This document shows, one piece after another, positions 7,071 to 8,821 of a DNA stretch of 8,821 nucleotides. The stretch is taken from NCBI GenBank assembly GCA_937926555.1, contig CALAZX010000230.1, forward strand, positions 1 to 8,821. Direction: 5' to 3'. The DNA is from an uncultured Negativicutes bacterium. GTDB lineage: Bacteria > Bacillota > Negativicutes > Acidaminococcales > Acidaminococcaceae. The notes below the pieces were generated by a model. The model saw nothing but the letters and a program-made list of their open reading frames with translations. It was not told the DNA's origin and did not search any database. Positions within the stretch are counted from its first letter, which is position 1; each line of letters opens with the position of its first letter. The position numbers were made by a program, and so were the translations under genes.

Positions 7071-8333
7071 TCACTCCCCGCCTTCCATGTCCTCCTCCGG
7101 TCCCCGGTACAGGACCGACAGGCTCTCGCTCTCGTCCAGTTCCGTCACTTCTTTCAGCCGACGCTGCATCACGCGGGTGCGGACACCCACCAGCTTGTCC
7201 AGCTCGTCGTTGGCCTGGTTCATCCGGTTCTGGGCGGCGGCCAGGGCGGACTCGAACTTGGCGAACTCCGTCTTCACCGCTCCCAGCACCCGCCATACCT
7301 CCAGACTCTGCTTCTGGATGGCGACATTGCGGAAGGTCATCTGGATGCTGTTGAGCAGAGCCGCCATGGTGCTGGGCCCCGCCAGGTTCACATGGTATTC
7401 CCGCTGGAGGATCTCGATGAGTCCCAGGTTCACCGCCTCGGCGTAAAGCCCCTCGAAAGGCAGGAAGAGCACGGCGAAATCCGTGGTGCGGGGCGGGTCC
7501 AGGTATTTGTCATGGATGTCCTTGCCCTCGCTGCGGATACGGCTCACCAGCTCCTTGCGCCAGAGGGCGATCTGCTCCGCATCACCAGCGGCGTAGGCGT
7601 CCTGGAGATGGGCGTAGGTGTCGCCGGGGAACTTGGCGTCGATGGGCAGGTAGACGAAAGTGTCACGGGCGGTGGGCAGCTTGATGGCGAACTCCACCAC
7701 GTTGCGGCTGCCCGCCCGGGTGGCCACGTTCTCCTCGTACTGCTCCGGCGCCATGATGTCCTTCAGGATGGCGCCCAGCTGGATCTCCCCCAGGATGCCA
7801 CGGGTCTTCACGTTGCCCATGACCTTCTTCAGGTCCCCCACGCTGCGGGCCAGGGTCTGCATGTCGCCCAGGCCCTTGTAGACCTGTTCCAGCCGGTCGT
7901 TGACCAGCTTGAAGGAGGCGGTCATCCGCTCGTTCAGGGTCCGCTGCAGCTTCTCGTCCACGATGCCCCGCATCTCGTCCAGCTTCTGCTGGAGATGACG
8001 GTCGATCCGGTCCAGCTGCTGCTGCTGCATGTCCGCCATGGATTTCGTGTTGTTGCCGATGACCCCGGAGAAGGAGGCCATGTTCTCCCGGACAATGCGT
8101 CCCGTGTCCGCCCGCAGGTCGTCCTGCTGCTCACGCAGTTCCCCCTGCTGCCGGTGGAGCATCTCCCCCAGGGCCCGCTGCTGCTCCTGGAGCCGCGACT
8201 CCATCAGCAGCGCCAGCTCGCCGCTGTCCCCGTATTCCGCATCATGGCCTTCCCCCGCTTTGCGGTATACCAGCGCCAGTCCCGCCAGGACCAGCAGCAA
8301 GAGCACCGCGATAATCAACTCTCCTGTTGTCAT
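7071..8333 (-). CDS. rmuC: DNA recombination protein RmuC homologue
   Basis: A 420-residue RmuC-family protein. It has one N-terminal membrane segment (about residues 5-23), a long Gln/Glu/Arg-rich coiled-coil region (about 40-170), then the conserved RmuC core: GNVKTRGILGEIQLGAIL (173-190), VVEFAIKLP (212-220), YLPIDAKFPGDTY (228-240), LFLPFEGLYAEA (289-300) and GPSTMAALLNSIQMTFR (319-335). Glu214 with Asp232-x-Lys234 fits the proposed PD-(D/E)XK-like nuclease fold; that reading is inferred. In E. coli, RmuC limits recombination at inverted repeats; the cell role here is unknown. The start is ATG at 8331-8333, with AAGGTGA about 5 bases upstream. The C-terminal end is acidic. It lies between the M23 gene and bioB and need not be functionally tied to either. 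Confidence 0.93.
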   Translation of the reverse strand: MTTGELIIAVLLLLVLAGLALVYRKAGEGHDAEYGDSGELALLMESRLQEQQRALGEMLHRQQGELREQQDDLRADTGRIVRENMASFSGVIGNNTKSMADMQQQQLDRIDRHLQQKLDEMRGIVDEKLQRTLNERMTASFKLVNDRLEQVYKGLGDMQTLARSVGDLKKVMGNVKTRGILGEIQLGAILKDIMAPEQYEENVATRAGSRNVVEFAIKLPTARDTFVYLPIDAKFPGDTYAHLQDAYAAGDAEQIALWRKELVSRIRSEGKDIHDKYLDPPRTTDFAVLFLPFEGLYAEAVNLGLIEILQREYHVNLAGPSTMAALLNSIQMTFRNVAIQKQSLEVWRVLGAVKTEFAKFESALAAAQNRMNQANDELDKLVGVRTRVMQRRLKEVTELDESESLSVLYRGPEEDMEGGE

Positions 8334-8362
8334 AGGTCACCTTCGCCTTCCTGTCATGTTCT

Positions 8363-8378
8363 CCGGACCGCTGTCCGG
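8363..8378 (-). other. Perfect hairpin in the rmuC leader
   Basis: CCGGAC-AGCG-GTCCGG in the minus sense: a 6-bp stem with a 4-base loop, roughly 20 bases upstream of the rmuC ribosome site. No T-run follows on either strand, so it is unlikely to be a terminator. It could influence leader stability or translation. Confidence 0.4.
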
Positions 8379-8385
8379 TGTGTCT

Positions 8386-8500
8386 GTGATATACGTGTTC
8401 TGTAAGTGATGTGTATGTTGTGTGTTGCGTATTATGTGTTGTGCATTGTGTATTGCACGTTATGTGTTTTGTGTGCTGTATGTCTTGTTTATGGCGTATT
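8386..8500. repeat. Low-complexity G/T-rich tract (C/A-rich in the rmuC transcript)
   Basis: About 115 bases that on the plus strand consist almost only of T and G with scattered A and few C, built from TGTGT, TGTTG and TATGTG words. Read on the minus strand, two loosely similar units of about 28-30 bases begin with AACACATAA (near 8466 and 8438). The base composition is unlike every neighbouring gene. It lies in the gap between the M23 stop and rmuC. Strongly strand-asymmetric simple sequence suggests slippage-derived or unstructured leader DNA. No gene is seen in it. Confidence 0.7.
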
Positions 8501-8531
8501 TATAGAGGGCGCATCATCACTCCATACTCCC

Positions 8532-8821
8532 TCAGCGCACCCCGTCGGGGATGGAGTTCTGCAGCACGTAGATGGGATCCACGGTGCGGCCGTCCACCAG
8601 CACCTCGAAATGGAGGTGGGGGCCGGTGCTGAAGCCGGTGGTGCCTGCGAACCCGATGATCTCACCTTTGCGCACGGTCTGCCCCGGCGCCACGGAGATG
8701 CCGCTGAGGTGTCCGTAGGCCGTCTCATAGCCGTTCTGGTGGTCGATGCGGATGTAGCGTCCGTACCCGCCGTTCCAGCCGGCCTGCTCCACCGTGCCCA
8801 TGGCCGCCGCGTAGACCGGCG
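8532..8821 (-). CDS. M23-family (LytM-type) peptidoglycan endopeptidase, C-terminal part
   Basis: The last 95 codons of a gene that continues past the right edge. The frame is open without interruption to the edge and the visible residues are PVYAAAMGTVEQAG, GYGRYIRIDHQNGYETAYGHLS and STGPHLHFEV. These are the second half of a peptidase M23 domain, with the His of YGHLS and the HLH pair that supply zinc-site and catalytic residues; the N-terminal zinc ligands lie outside the window. Such enzymes cut peptide cross-links in peptidoglycan or activate amidases, and act outside the membrane. An ATG at 8801 lies inside the domain and is not the true start. The C-terminal end (PIYVLQNSIPDGVR) is typical of domains ending the protein. 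No intrinsic terminator follows before rmuC. Confidence 0.9.
   Translation of the reverse strand, partial: PVYAAAMGTVEQAGWNGGYGRYIRIDHQNGYETAYGHLSGISVAPGQTVRKGEIIGFAGTTGFSTGPHLHFEVLVDGRTVDPIYVLQNSIPDGVR

Noticed and set aside
8386..8500. CRISPR array or tandem satellite
   Set aside because: Repeat units are degenerate, unequal in length and lack unique spacers or dyad symmetry; simple-sequence DNA explains it better.
8489..8728. Minus-strand frame overlapping the M23 gene in another phase
   Set aside because: Arg/Ser/Pro-rich shadow; the M23 frame carries intact HLHFEV and YGHLS motifs.

Overview
All genes that can be supported in this window lie on the minus strand. They look like ordinary, well-spaced chromosomal genes of a GC-rich, low-oxygen Bacillota-type bacterium. 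The evidence is purine-rich Shine-Dalgarno sites, near-consensus sigma-70 promoters with 17-base spacers, a FeoA/FeoB/Cys-rich ferrous iron uptake trio, and a biotin synthase whose cysteine pattern resembles the form described from obligate anaerobes. A Negativicutes or clostridial host is plausible, but the sequence alone does not settle it.

Layout in transcription order (right to left): the C-terminal end of an M23 (LytM-type) peptidoglycan endopeptidase enters at the right edge (8532-8821). It is followed by about 200 bases holding a striking G/T-rich tract on the plus strand (C/A-rich in the transcript), then rmuC (7071-8333). A consensus promoter with a textbook BirA operator precedes bioB (5891-6907). 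Next comes a 455-base gap (5436-5890) that is not empty: it has an extended -10 promoter, several hairpins, a strong 11-bp terminator-like stem and possibly a small ORF, ending at nagA (4275-5435). A 140-base gap with a promoter and an unassigned TTACA/TGTAA palindrome precedes an acyl-CoA ligase gene (2640-4127). That gene ends in a clear intrinsic terminator. The feo operon follows: feoA (2183-2434), feoB (180-2186) and a FeoB-associated Cys-rich membrane peptide (1-180). It is driven by a promoter overlaid with TTAG/CTAA dyads.

How the parts work: the feo genes form one translationally coupled unit for Fe(II) import, probably under an iron-responsive repressor. bioB stands alone, so the host either keeps its other biotin genes elsewhere or converts imported dethiobiotin; the operator implies repression by BirA when biotin is sufficient. 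nagA recycles amino-sugar 6-phosphates, and the M23 peptidase remodels the cell wall. The acyl-CoA ligase activates a fatty or related carboxylic acid.

No mobile element, CRISPR array, tRNA or rRNA was seen. Most of the window is conventional. The points most worth a second look are the variant BioB, the structured locus between bioB and nagA, and the operator arrays upstream of bioB, feoA and the ligase.
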